Notes under the pieces: model-generated
The model's database searches: none
What the model saw: the letters and a program-made list of their open reading frames with translations, nothing else
What the model was told of the DNA's origin: nothing
From: Pseudopyrenochaeta lycopersici
Lineage: Eukaryota; Ascomycota; Dothideomycetes; Pleosporales; Pseudopyrenochaetaceae
Reading direction: 5' to 3'
Length of the DNA: 64,000 nucleotides
Assembly (NCBI GenBank): GCA_003313425.1
Contig: NHZP01000006.1
Coordinates: 1,550,001 to 1,614,000, forward strand
Shown: positions 23,200 through 32,634 of the stretch, piece after piece
Layout of the letters: each line of letters starts with the position of its first letter
Position numbering within the stretch: the stretch's first letter is position 1
Made by a program: the position numbers and the translations under genes

Positions 23200-24300
23200 T
23201 CAGGTAAATGCATTCCGCTCTATGCTCCTATCCCGTGGTGTGATGGCGATCGGCATCTCCCAGATCACCGCGCCCTCACCATCCATTTCGAGCGGCGATG
23301 TGAGCCCCTCCCTCTGGCCAGGTACCGGCTCGTAAAAGGATCGATGTATCGAGGTGCAGTCCTCGTTATCTCCCTCAATCACAACGCTCAACACGTGTCC
23401 GCGCTTCCTCGTCAACACGCCATACCCATTGTCTGTCACTGTTTCAATTTCCCCCATTCCAGTCGGCGAAAGCGGACTCACAGGACTGTCTCTGCTAAAA
23501 TGTCTACTTATCCTACGTCCTCGTCCGCTCCCGCTGTTAGCTCGGCTCACATTGCCTGGTCCCGCGGCCGACGCTACGCTCGCTCCCCACACGTCGTCTG
23601 GGACACTGTCAGCCGCTTGCTGGATGACAGTGAGCTCGCGCTTCAAGCGACGAATGTACCAGCCCAGAGCGATGAAGATAGATAAAGCGACGAAAGAAAC
23701 TCCTATGGAAATACCAGCTTTGGCACCTTCAGAGAGCTGGGCAGATGACGGGACGAGGGCCAGTGGCGTGCTTGTGGGACTGCTGCTGCCAGAGGATGAA
23801 GAAGCTGAGTCGGATGGTGTTGGCGGAGATATAGACTGCGGGTCTGAACTGACTGTAGGCGTACTTGTATTCGTACTTGAGATATCACTGACGGTGCTCG
23901 AACTCGGTTGGGTCGAGGACTGGCCCCCAGAAATTGAACCCTGGTCACCATTCACACTATTCCCGCTCCACACAGCTCTGCACGCAATATGAGTTTTCCC
24001 AAATGCTTCAACTTGCTCCGGCCTGTCACAGCCTTGCTCAATACACGCCGACACTTTTGCTACGAGCTTTCCCGCCGCGCAGTGGCACACAAAGTCTGTT
24101 TCATTGGCACAGCCATCGGAGAGAATGCCGTTGATCAAGCACGTTATAGCGCAAGATGGAAGCTGAAGTTCTTTGTAAGATGACTGGCGGCCTGAAATGG
24201 AATGCGGTATTGAGATGGCCAGATGGATATAAACTATAAGGAGAAGTGACGGAAGGTATACCGAGTTGGTCGCGGAGGAGGGCCGACCTTGTATCCACAT
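23200..24300 (-). CDS. CFEM-domain single-pass membrane protein
   Basis: Single exon, 366 aa from ATG 24300; the frame upstream offers only a TTG. A short N-region is followed by a hydrophobic signal segment (YLPSLLLIVYIHLAISI). The CFEM domain (about residues 42-105) has all eight cysteines in order: SCAITC, DGC, FVCHC, SAC, QGC, IAC. It includes the conserved acidic residue before the fourth cysteine (TDFVCHC), which in studied CFEM proteins takes part in haem binding. A Ser/Thr/Pro-rich stalk follows, then one transmembrane helix (AGISIGVSFVALSIFIALGWYI) and a basic cytosolic tail. This is a cell-wall-spanning surface protein, not the 7-TM PTH11 type. Role in iron/haem uptake, adhesion or host sensing is inference. 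Confidence 0.85.
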   Translation of the reverse strand: MWIQGRPSSATNSVYLPSLLLIVYIHLAISIPHSISGRQSSYKELQLPSCAITCLINGILSDGCANETDFVCHCAAGKLVAKVSACIEQGCDRPEQVEAFGKTHIACRAVWSGNSVNGDQGSISGGQSSTQPSSSTVSDISSTNTSTPTVSSDPQSISPPTPSDSASSSSGSSSPTSTPLALVPSSAQLSEGAKAGISIGVSFVALSIFIALGWYIRRLKRELTVIQQAADSVPDDVWGASVASAAGPGNVSRANSGSGRGRRISRHFSRDSPVSPLSPTGMGEIETVTDNGYGVLTRKRGHVLSVVIEGDNEDCTSIHRSFYEPVPGQREGLTSPLEMDGEGAVIWEMPIAITPRDRSIERNAFT

Positions 24301-25293
24301 TATCACCGAAAGAGTCGGAGGAGAGCCTGAGGCCAACTCTGGAGGTTCTAAAGGGGTGTGACGAAGAGGAGTCCGTTTCCTGGGGATAGGCTTTGCCGCT
24401 TGACATCGAGTGCAACGGGATGGATGGTTGACTCTGGTTTATTGACGTTGCTGGTTCAAGGAAGTGGTTGTCTTGCACGAACACCTGATTCTCTCAGACC
24501 CACTTCGGGTGTGGCGCACGACGCTGGCGTTGAGCAGATTGATTGAATGTCCGATGGTTGTAGATTGCGATGAGTTCGATTCGATAAAAGTGAGCTGCGG
24601 TGCCGTCCACATGTGTACGTCGGGGAAGCCACCCGACCGTTGAATTGGAGGCGAAGCCTTCGATATGTACCGGTATGAGGTTACAAGTTCGCATTATGCC
24701 AGTCCCGGCAAAAGGCATGCGCCGGTTTGGAATCTTGAAACGTTCCAGGCGACATGCACATCATTGGTCCATGTCAACACAAACAACCAATCAAGGGTCC
24801 AGGAAGTCGGAGGTTTGCCGACAACAAGGTTGCATGAACACAAGCGGCCATATTTAGCCCTCATTCGTCCCGACTGAAAGCATATTCGGCATCTCCAGAT
24901 TGTCGTATATGAATGAGATGTGGAGACATGCAAAAGCGACCAAAGAATAGGGATGCGACGTGAAGGGTATGACAAGGTGGATAAATAGATTGAAGATTTT
25001 TTATTTTTAATTTACGTGATGGAGAAGGCTAGTTCGAGGTATGAAAAAAGCGTAGACATATACAGAAGTGCGTGGATGTGCGGGGAACAAGAGAAGACTT
25101 TGTGGTGTCGCCCGGCGGCCCAAAGACGTGTATACCAGTAATGTTGCTCTATGCTTGCCTACGTCAAGTCGTTTTCGTTGAAGTCTCGTCCCTCATGTGC
25201 TGGATGCGTGTACTTGTGATAAGAATGTTGCATAGTAAGACAATCAACCCAATGTCTGTTGTAAAGTGGTCGTACACAGAGCGTTCGGTGTGC
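24301..25293. other. Intergenic, no gene seen
   Basis: It holds the CFEM promoter at its left and the 3' flank of the F-box-like gene at its right. Frames of 60-127 codons are antisense or overlapping, without motifs. Confidence 0.45.
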
Positions 25294-27417
25294 TCATAGG
25301 ACAGTGGCTCTCGCTCTATTGAAAGTAACATGCTCTGGCCGATTGGTTTCGTGTATGTATGATTCGTTCGATTCAGGTCCTGCGGTTGATGCGCTTATGT
25401 GCTGGCCAACAACACCCTCGAAGAATCCCTGGCCCTCCTTGTCTAGTGTTCTTCCAGGTGTAATTGAATCCTCTGACTCTTCCTCATAAACCTCTGAATG
25501 CCAGCTAGCAAGGATGGCTTGCTCTGTCGGGTACTCGTTGATTAGGCTTGCTCTCCTCCAGTCTTCTCCATTGTCATGGCTGTCAAAGCTTATGCCATCT
25601 TCGTAATCTGCATCCCAGTCTTCAATCCCCCCAGCCAGCTCTTCCACGTCGTCTTGCCAAAGATCTTGCTCCACCCCACTCAAAAACTCCCATATACTCG
25701 CCAAAGGTTCTTCTAATGGCAAGAAGTAGTTGAGTGACTCGTTGTCCTGTCCCGTAGAATCACCCCAAGCTTCTAGTATTTCGAGACGAGGGAAGTTCGC
25801 CACGAGAGATTCCGCCCAAGGCTGTACCAGGCCATCTTCAAGTGAGAGGTCTCCTATTGGGCTAAACTGTGGAGTGAACGAGCTCGCGTAGGCATCATTA
25901 GCGATAGAGAGAGGAGACTGAGGACGGGATAGCGCGAGATGGGTCAGATGAGGGAAACATGGCCTGCCTAACGGAATCTGGCAATTGGATATAGCTTTGC
26001 AAATATCGTTGGTCGAGTGACCGTGTACATCGACGTCGCTATTGCTTGATACAGATAGAAAGGCTGCCGCACTGTCATGCTTTACGTGCGATGCCTGGCC
26101 AAGTGTAGCGATGCCGGGAAGATGTAACGCAATCTTCAGACGCAGCATTGTCAGCCTGGGGCAGTATTTCCCCAAGCTGCGAAGAGCAGTTGACTCAAGT
26201 GAGACGGCTGTGCTAGGATGAACCTTCAAGCTGAAACTTGTGAGAAGCGATGATTGCCTGCAAAATTCCTCGAACTCAGTACTTGATATCCGGGACCCAT
26301 CGATGGCGGCTGGTTCTGAGGCAAGTAGGTTGAGGTCCTGTAACTTGGGGCAGCCGGTGGCGAGCTTGACTAAGGCCGCCCCAGATAAAAGTGGGTATGA
26401 TGCAGAAGAGGGAGTATCCGAGGCAAGTTGGCCAATGTTGACTCTCAATGATTGAAGTTTGGCGCACTGAGAAATGGTATAGAGTAGATCCTCAAGGATG
26501 TTGATATCTGACTCTTGGGCAGGCTGGTTGGGCATTCGAGCAACATCAAGTTGCAGGTCTTCGATCAGCGGAAGGTGCACAGGTAGAGCAGGTGCGATTT
26601 CCGGATAGCACATGACGTGAAGTCGCTTCAAGGAGGGAAATGGAGAGGCGAGCGCATTGGGACCTGAGAAGAGTGACTGTAGCTGGAGGCTAGGATCAAG
26701 ATCAATTTCCAAAGTCTTCAGGCCAGGACGATTGCTCAGCCTGGTAAAGAGCAGATGCTTGGCAAAGAAGCTTGTGTTTTTTATCTGGATTGCTGTGATG
26801 CTTGGTACCGAGTCCAACAGGTCGCTCAAGACTTGATTGTGGACAGGGTCCTGGGAGCCAATTGTATCCTGGCCAAAATGGATGCTTTCGAGCTGCTTGC
26901 AGGACGTGAACAATGCAGGGAGAACGACTTCGGCAACGTATTTCGCGTCGCCAGACTGTGGTCCTGAGAACTCCAAGTGCTTGATCCCTGGATGCAGTAC
27001 GCTTCCCAAGCTCTTCCCATGTATCCTCCAATCGATCTCCAACTCAAGGTATCTCAACCTCGGCCATGCCAGGCCTTCCAGATAAGCCAGATTCTCGTTT
27101 TCCTCGGGCGGTGGTCCTAAAATGTACAGTCGCTCTACTTTGTTTGCGTACCATTGTCGGCGTTCGGGGTTCATCCAACCCAGTGCGGGAAGGTGCGGAT
27201 AGCGCTTCCAGAGGATCGAGGTGCCTTCATCCGCCCACAGCTTATTCACGAGGATGGCAGGCACCAGCGTAGGGCGGAACTCGAGGAACTCAACGGGTTG
27301 GTCTGGCCCACGTTGTCGGCGCTCTTTATACTTCATATCGGAGAGAAGACGTAATATTACGGAAACGAGGTGGCGGTTTGCCATGGCCTCTGCGGCTGCC
27401 ATGTTGGCGTCGGCCAT
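25294..27417 (-). CDS. F-box/LRR-like protein
   Basis: Single exon, 707 aa from ATG 27417. The N-terminus (HLVSVILRLLSDM..., then LVPAILVNKLWADEGTSILWKRYPHL) has the F-box-like pattern of a helix pair ending in 'LVNKLW...ILW'. The body (about residues 90-530) is a run of irregular leucine-rich segments such as LRYLELEIDW, IKHLEFSG, LKTLEIDLD, LKRLHVM and LQSLRVNIG, spaced 25-40 residues apart as in F-box LRR receptors. The last 150 residues are strongly acidic (EDWDADYEDG, YEEESEDS). The expected role is substrate recognition in an SCF ubiquitin ligase; the target is unknown. The F-box is divergent, so the call rests on architecture. Confidence 0.75.
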   Translation of the reverse strand: MADANMAAAEAMANRHLVSVILRLLSDMKYKERRQRGPDQPVEFLEFRPTLVPAILVNKLWADEGTSILWKRYPHLPALGWMNPERRQWYANKVERLYILGPPPEENENLAYLEGLAWPRLRYLELEIDWRIHGKSLGSVLHPGIKHLEFSGPQSGDAKYVAEVVLPALFTSCKQLESIHFGQDTIGSQDPVHNQVLSDLLDSVPSITAIQIKNTSFFAKHLLFTRLSNRPGLKTLEIDLDPSLQLQSLFSGPNALASPFPSLKRLHVMCYPEIAPALPVHLPLIEDLQLDVARMPNQPAQESDINILEDLLYTISQCAKLQSLRVNIGQLASDTPSSASYPLLSGAALVKLATGCPKLQDLNLLASEPAAIDGSRISSTEFEEFCRQSSLLTSFSLKVHPSTAVSLESTALRSLGKYCPRLTMLRLKIALHLPGIATLGQASHVKHDSAAAFLSVSSNSDVDVHGHSTNDICKAISNCQIPLGRPCFPHLTHLALSRPQSPLSIANDAYASSFTPQFSPIGDLSLEDGLVQPWAESLVANFPRLEILEAWGDSTGQDNESLNYFLPLEEPLASIWEFLSGVEQDLWQDDVEELAGGIEDWDADYEDGISFDSHDNGEDWRRASLINEYPTEQAILASWHSEVYEEESEDSITPGRTLDKEGQGFFEGVVGQHISASTAGPESNESYIHETNRPEHVTFNRARATVL

Positions 27418-28090
27418 GGTAGGCACAGAAGCAATTAAATGAGCGACTAAACTGGAAAAGAATAAAATGGAGAAGAAGGAGTGAAGGAATCAGAACGATG
27501 TCTACCTACCGCGCCGTATGGACAATGGACGCATCTTGATTTTGGTTGGCATTGCAGGCCTGGCCCCGGGCAGTGCGAGTTGCCGGGCCGTCTATCGAAG
27601 ATCGCCAGGGGCCGTGGATGCCTGCTAGCCTGTCATTGAAACGGCGCTTAGAAAACGGTAATGTGTGGGAAAATTCCCATGTCTATTGTATGCGCCTTGT
27701 GAACGAATTGGATATAGGTACCCGTCAACCGTGGCTAAGTGCAGCATAGCGGTCGTCTACTGGAGCCACCGGCTTAGTCAATGAACACCCTAGCCTTCCT
27801 CAGCGACGGACGACGATCGGAGCTGGCACCAACAGCCTCATGAGGCTTCCTTGCCGGAAATATGCCATAACACCATCTGAGAATGCTGTAGTAGGGTTGC
27901 GCACGAAATTCAGCACGAGTTCTGTAGGATGCGACGCGGAGATAACGTTGCTACCCATTGATAAAATGCTCCCAGCAGTGCCTTGTGGGTACAGCTGAAC
28001 ATCTAGCGCTGACCTTCTCCTCACCAACGATATAGGCCATAATAGTAGCATTCGACTGCTGAATCGAGCGGGCGCAACCCAGTAGTCACG
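27418..28090. other. Divergent intergenic region
   Basis: Shared upstream region between the leftward F-box-like gene and the rightward NAD(P)-binding gene. No regulatory motif stands out. An antisense frame at 27800-28297 overlaps the next gene and is rejected. Confidence 0.4.
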
Positions 28091-28887
28091 ATGCATCTCA
28101 TCCTTACGGGCGCGACGGGCCTGGTCGGCGCTGCCGTTCTCGAGAACATGCTTGCCCAACAGGGCATCAGTCGGATATCGATCCTCAGCAGACGCCCGGT
28201 AAAGATGGCAGAGGGACATGAAAAGGCAAGGGTCATTATTCATAAGGATTACAAGACATACGATCAGGCGCTGTTGGATGAGCTGAAAGACGCCCACGGT
28301 GTCGTATGGGCGCTAGGCGTCTCTCAAAACGACGTGAGCAAAGAGTATGTTTCGCCAGACTGCATGACGATTGTTGCGAGGGCTTCGGCTGATTCTCCTA
28401 TAGAGAGTACGTGGAAATCACACACGACTACCCCCTCGCTGCCGCAAAAGCCTTCTCAACACTTCACCCCGATTCGCCCTTTACCTTCCTGTACGTGTCG
28501 GGCGAGGGCGCTACGCAGACACCAGGCATGTTCACGCCCATCTTCGGGCGGGTCAAGGGGCAGATTGAAACTGCGCTGTTCGAGCTCGGCAAGCAGAAGC
28601 CTATGTTGAAGGTGTACAACGTCCGGCCAGGTGGAGTGGACTGGCTCAATCATCCCGAGATTCACCCGTTCATTCCCAAGCAGGCGCTCTACAAGAAGAT
28701 GCTGATTGGACCTTTGAATCTTGTATACAACAGCTTGATGACGCCGACGAGGCCGATGGGCAGGGTCATGACGGAGCTTGCCATGTCCAAGGGCGAGCCA
28801 TTGAAGGGTAGCGATATCGGTATGGAGGGACGGTTGGTGCCGAATTCAGCCATCAGGCGCATGGGAGACGTTGGTGGGGCGACTTGA
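28091..28887 (+). CDS. NAD(P)-binding Rossmann protein (HTATIP2/NmrA-like), 2 exons
   Basis: Model: join(28091..28344, 28404..28887), 245 aa. The 59-bp intron (GTATGT...TATAG) joins NDVSKE to EYVEITHDYP in frame. The N-terminus MHLILTGATGLVGAAVLENM contains the extended-SDR type glycine motif TGATGxxG directly after beta-1, with ISILSRRP at the end of beta-2, where an Arg would fit NADP(H). WALGVSQNDVSKEEYVEITHDY and FTFLYVSGEGA follow the fungal homologues of yeast-type atypical SDRs. The canonical YxxxK pair is not obvious, so catalytic activity is uncertain. It is probably a cytosolic oxidoreductase-like protein. Confidence 0.82.
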
Positions 28888-29379
28888 TATGAATCTGCTT
28901 TGCTTTATTGTTCTGAGATATCCCAGTTTGATCATGGTCGGCAATCATGCAGATTGTAATACACAAACTCTCGTGATTGCAGGTTTGCTCAGCCTTTATG
29001 ACAGTTCGCTTTTTGAAGAGCAATAAACATCTCCTCCTGACGCGATTGATGGTAACAATCTTCACGTCCAGATTTCTTCAAACCGTCAGAGTACATCCCC
29101 TCCAAAACACTTACGCCCTAGCAGGGTGGGACAGTTCACGTGGGAACGCTATCTGTGCGCGGAACATGACGGCATGCTGGACCCTGGCTCAACTAGCGGG
29201 GTTCGCGTCTAGACTCCCAAAACGCGTCCTTCGCACGTTGCTCTCGACTGAAACCGATTGCGACGAATTTTTGCTGCTGTTTGTAAATATTACCTATCAT
29301 ACTCTGAAGTCGCGATACAGCCCTGCGTGCATTCTGTTTGTAGCTGCTAGTTTTTCTTTTCAAAATCTCTGAGCCCACC
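28888..29379. other. Intergenic, promoter of the LRR gene
   Basis: No gene seen. The right end leads into a strong start context (CCCACCATGG). Confidence 0.4.
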
Positions 29380-31122
29380 ATGGACAGTGACGCGATTCCG
29401 CCGTCGTCGCCTCCTCAGGCGAGCGCAAACGACCTGCCGGCCTCGCCCTTCTTCGAACCGCAAGACAGCGGCTTGAGTCCCAAGTCGAGCTCGCCTCCTC
29501 CGCTGTTTTCCAGTGACGACTCGCGCGAGTCAGTCGACGTGACCAACTACGAGTCGCCGCGCATTCACAAGAACAAACGAAAGGGCACGTGGTGGAATAA
29601 TGGCGACTCGACACATGACACGCCAGAGCCCAAGAAGACCAAAATGTCGCGGAACTACGACTCGGGTGTATACATGATGAGCGACGCGTCCAGCAGCTTC
29701 GACGACATGCTTCCCCAGCACAAGTCACCTTTTGGCCTCGAAGGCGAGCGTGAGGGTGAGGGCGATGGCGATGGCGATGGCGATGGCGATGGCGATGGCG
29801 ATGGCAATGGCAATGGCAATGGCAATGGCGATGGCAGCGACAATGGCAATGACGAACCCCCGCAAATGAGCGCGTCGCAGGCAGCCTTCACCAACCGATT
29901 GCGCGCTGGCTTAGAGAGGAACCTGGAGTTCCACGACTTCCTTGGCTGCAGCCTCGAAGACGATGACATCAGGCAGATTGGCACTCTCGCCTCCGTTATC
30001 AAGAATCTGCCGGACGCTGGAGACGAACCGCCTGCAGAGGGCCAATACCGGTCCATGGTTCCTGAACTACACGTCGATTTGAGTCACAACAAGCTCTATC
30101 GACTTACCCCTTCCCTCTTCAACGTCCAGGCTCTCACTACTCTCATTCTGCGGAACAACCGGATAGCAGAGCTTCCGCAACAGATTGGCCAGCTCCACAA
30201 CTTGCGCGCCTTGGATGTATCACTAAACAACTTGAAGCACCTGCCTTTTGACATCATACATCTCCTCCATCCACATGGCTCCTTAGACCGTATCAATACC
30301 CTGGGCAATCCGCTGTTGGAGCCCATGTCTCCGGCCCGTCTCCAAGCCGGTCGATTCAGGTTCAAGAATCCTTCGCTGCCCTTCGCCGACTTAATCCATT
30401 GCCATCTAGATATTCTGCAGAATGAACACCTACCGCTCCTATATGATTCTTTGGCATCTTCCGCAGATCGAGACCGGGATGTCTGGCAAATACGCTCCTA
30501 TGAGTCCTGGGTGATGGCCTTCTCTCGCCATGAAGCTGACCGCTTTCTCGAAGAACCGGGATACTATGAGCACCATCCCAAGCCAGGTGTGAGCCAAGCT
30601 GCTATGGCACCGAGATACATGGCAAGAACATTGGTCTCCTTCTTCGACCAGGCAGGCAACGTGATGAAAGGCTCACCCACAGTGCCCACATCTGACGATG
30701 AAGAATATCCAGTCGTCATTGAAACCAATCGAGGCACCTTTGGCCTTCCTTCTTCGCCGTGGTTCCCGCCACCCTCGTCTTCAAGACTCGCTTCCCTCCT
30801 CACAACCTCCCTCCATAACGCCTTCGCTAAGCGACACCACGACAATTACACCATCGAAGACGTGCGAAATCTGCTACCCAGCCCGATTCCCCACCAAGCA
30901 AGCGCCATCTTCCAAAGAGCACTTGACAATGATGTTGGTGACTACGGTGAATTCCGGCAATGCCACATGTGCAGCAAGGACTATGTGGTTGCGAGGGCAG
31001 AATGGGTTGAGTTTTGGTGTAGAGGGCATGGTATGGTCTTTCCAGCCCAGGTCAAGGTGTGCTCGTGGGGCTGCGTGCCAGAGCAGATGAGGACGAAGCC
31101 TGACAAAGTCTTGGTGTGGTAG
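29380..31122 (+). CDS. Leucine-rich-repeat protein with Asp/Gly-Asn/Gly tract
   Basis: Single exon, 580 aa. ATG 29380 lies in an optimal context. The N-terminal 160 residues are disordered and Ser/Pro/acid-rich, and include a DG/NG repeat (about residues 128-150) coded by a hexanucleotide microsatellite. Around residues 225-330 are classic short LRRs (LHVDLSHNKLYRLTPSLF, LTTLILRNNRIAELP, LRALDVSLNNLKHLP). The C-terminus has a cysteine cluster (CHMCSKDY ... FWCRGHG ... CSWGCVP) that could bind zinc. This pairing of LRRs with a C-terminal Cys module is seen in fungal LRR proteins of unknown role. A nuclear or cytosolic scaffold is likely; there is no signal peptide. Confidence 0.8.
   Translation: MDSDAIPPSSPPQASANDLPASPFFEPQDSGLSPKSSSPPPLFSSDDSRESVDVTNYESPRIHKNKRKGTWWNNGDSTHDTPEPKKTKMSRNYDSGVYMMSDASSSFDDMLPQHKSPFGLEGEREGEGDGDGDGDGDGDGDGNGNGNGNGDGSDNGNDEPPQMSASQAAFTNRLRAGLERNLEFHDFLGCSLEDDDIRQIGTLASVIKNLPDAGDEPPAEGQYRSMVPELHVDLSHNKLYRLTPSLFNVQALTTLILRNNRIAELPQQIGQLHNLRALDVSLNNLKHLPFDIIHLLHPHGSLDRINTLGNPLLEPMSPARLQAGRFRFKNPSLPFADLIHCHLDILQNEHLPLLYDSLASSADRDRDVWQIRSYESWVMAFSRHEADRFLEEPGYYEHHPKPGVSQAAMAPRYMARTLVSFFDQAGNVMKGSPTVPTSDDEEYPVVIETNRGTFGLPSSPWFPPPSSSRLASLLTTSLHNAFAKRHHDNYTIEDVRNLLPSPIPHQASAIFQRALDNDVGDYGEFRQCHMCSKDYVVARAEWVEFWCRGHGMVFPAQVKVCSWGCVPEQMRTKPDKVLVW
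29761..29850 (+). repeat. GGCGAT / GGCAAT hexanucleotide microsatellite (coding)
   Basis: About 12 tandem GGCGAT units pass into GGCAAT variants, coding alternating Gly and Asp/Asn in the LRR protein. Whole-codon units mean length changes keep the reading frame. Confidence 0.9.
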
Positions 31123-32010
31123 GAGACACTTGGTTAAAGTCTCAACCGATAAGTCGATCATGTTTTGCACGATACCCATCCGCATTATTGAAGTCCAGAT
31201 GAATGGTGTAGAATCCATGAGATCCTACGTTGCATGTCCACATCATAAGACCTATGCGCTGCTGTATGAGATAGGTGTGCCTCAATGCATCCATATCTCG
31301 AAAGCTGTCAGACCACTCTTCTACTGCAGAAATAGAGCAGTTCATCTTGGAATGGCCACTTCCCCCCATCTAACGCCTCGCGTACGCTTCCGTTGCCTCA
31401 GGATCAACATTCGGCTTATAGCTACATTTTCCGAGCCCGGCTGTGAAATGGCCTGGCACACGGCAACTTAGAGGATGGCTCAGTTGGAGGAGCGTATGGT
31501 TTTCAGTGGCTTGAGGTCGATTGTGATTGTAGAAAGGAAGTCTACAAGTTTGGTGCCACGCGATAGTAATGGCAGCGCCTAGGCGTCACCGGTGGCAAAT
31601 GCATTTGGGAATGCCTCCGTTATCAGTCCTGGTCATGTTCCTGGCAGATCATCGGTGGGTCGCCGCTGGTCGAACGACTATGGTTAAGCTGGGATGATAA
31701 GAGAGATACGCTTTTGAAGTTCCGCATACTCTCGAGACGTGTTCATAATATCCTCGAGCAGAGAGTCGCATCTTGACAAGACTTTGGCACTCCAGCTTGA
31801 GCCTAATAATCAAAATTCGATGCGCACCCTTCTTTCTAGAAGCACTTTAATGTAGCGACGACCATTCAAGCGTCGGGGTTTCCCGAAGCTAGTCCCAAGC
31901 AAGTCTAGATGGCAGAGTCCTCGGGGAATTGAGATAACGCCGTGTCGTCCTAGTGGACCTCTCCCATGCAACGACACTCTATCTCGTACCCCGGATCCTG
32001 CCATGCCACC

Positions 32011-32026
32011 GTGCACACGTGTGCAC
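32011..32026. promoter_or_regulatory. Perfect 16-bp palindrome with CACGTG core
   Basis: The sequence GTGCACACGTGTGCAC is fully self-complementary and centred on an E-box (CACGTG), the type of site bound by fungal bHLH factors. It lies about 610 bp upstream of the permease start. Functional use is inference. Confidence 0.4.
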
Positions 32027-32226
32027 AGGGAACCCCGATGCGGGGAAAACACAACCCATCGCCCAGAATGTGGCCATGATTGACGCACTTGCCTAGAGAT
32101 TTACACGCCCGTGACGCTGCTATCCGTCGCTGCGTAATTTAAAAGGACCGAAATGCCATCAATGGCCAAATCGCCGTCCCCCCCAAACATAACGATCCTG
32201 GCCCTTGGAAAAGCAGGTGCACCGAG

Positions 32227-32264
32227 CTTATCACCCAGAGTTTTCGCCTCTTATCACGCTTATC
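32227..32264 (-). promoter_or_regulatory. Cluster of three GATA-factor sites
   Basis: CTTATC (GATAAG on the minus strand) occurs at 32227-32232, 32250-32255 and 32259-32264, about 370-410 bp upstream of the amino-acid permease ATG. Clustered sites of this form are the known targets of AreA/NIT2-type nitrogen regulators. Nitrogen control of the permease is therefore likely, but is inference. Confidence 0.5.
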
Positions 32265-32634
32265 TACTGAATGTCACTCCATCCCATGCCAATGGGAGGT
32301 CCCGAATCATCGCTCGTATTGCTCACCTGGAGAGCCATCTTTTGAATCCGCAGGTGGCGCTTTCTGGGCTTGTCCCGTGGATTCTTGTGTCATGGTGAGG
32401 CTCGGCGTAGCCGTTGTGTATGGTCGGATGCTGGGGGCAAGCATTCCTTGGGTTACACCGATGCGTATAAGACGCGTCGGCAGGGTTGCTTAGCTCTCAC
32501 GCCTGTGCTAGCTTCCTATCTTGGGGACCGGCAGCTGCAAGGGTTCCAAAGTGTCAGGCCAGCACTGTCCAAATCATTGAAAAGCTTCAAGATCCCTCGT
32601 CAGGTTCCGACCAGCTCGGTCGCATAGCTTCACA

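Larger units (their letters stand above)
31123..32634. other. Intergenic upstream region of the amino-acid permease
   Basis: No gene is seen over 1.5 kb; several 60-115-codon frames on both strands lack domains. Two regulatory-looking blocks are listed separately: a 16-bp palindrome at 32011-32026 and a GATA cluster at 32227-32264. Confidence 0.45.

Noticed and set aside
27800..28297. 165-codon minus-strand frame
   Set aside because: It lies antisense to exon 1 of the NAD(P)-binding gene, whose splice structure and motifs are convincing.
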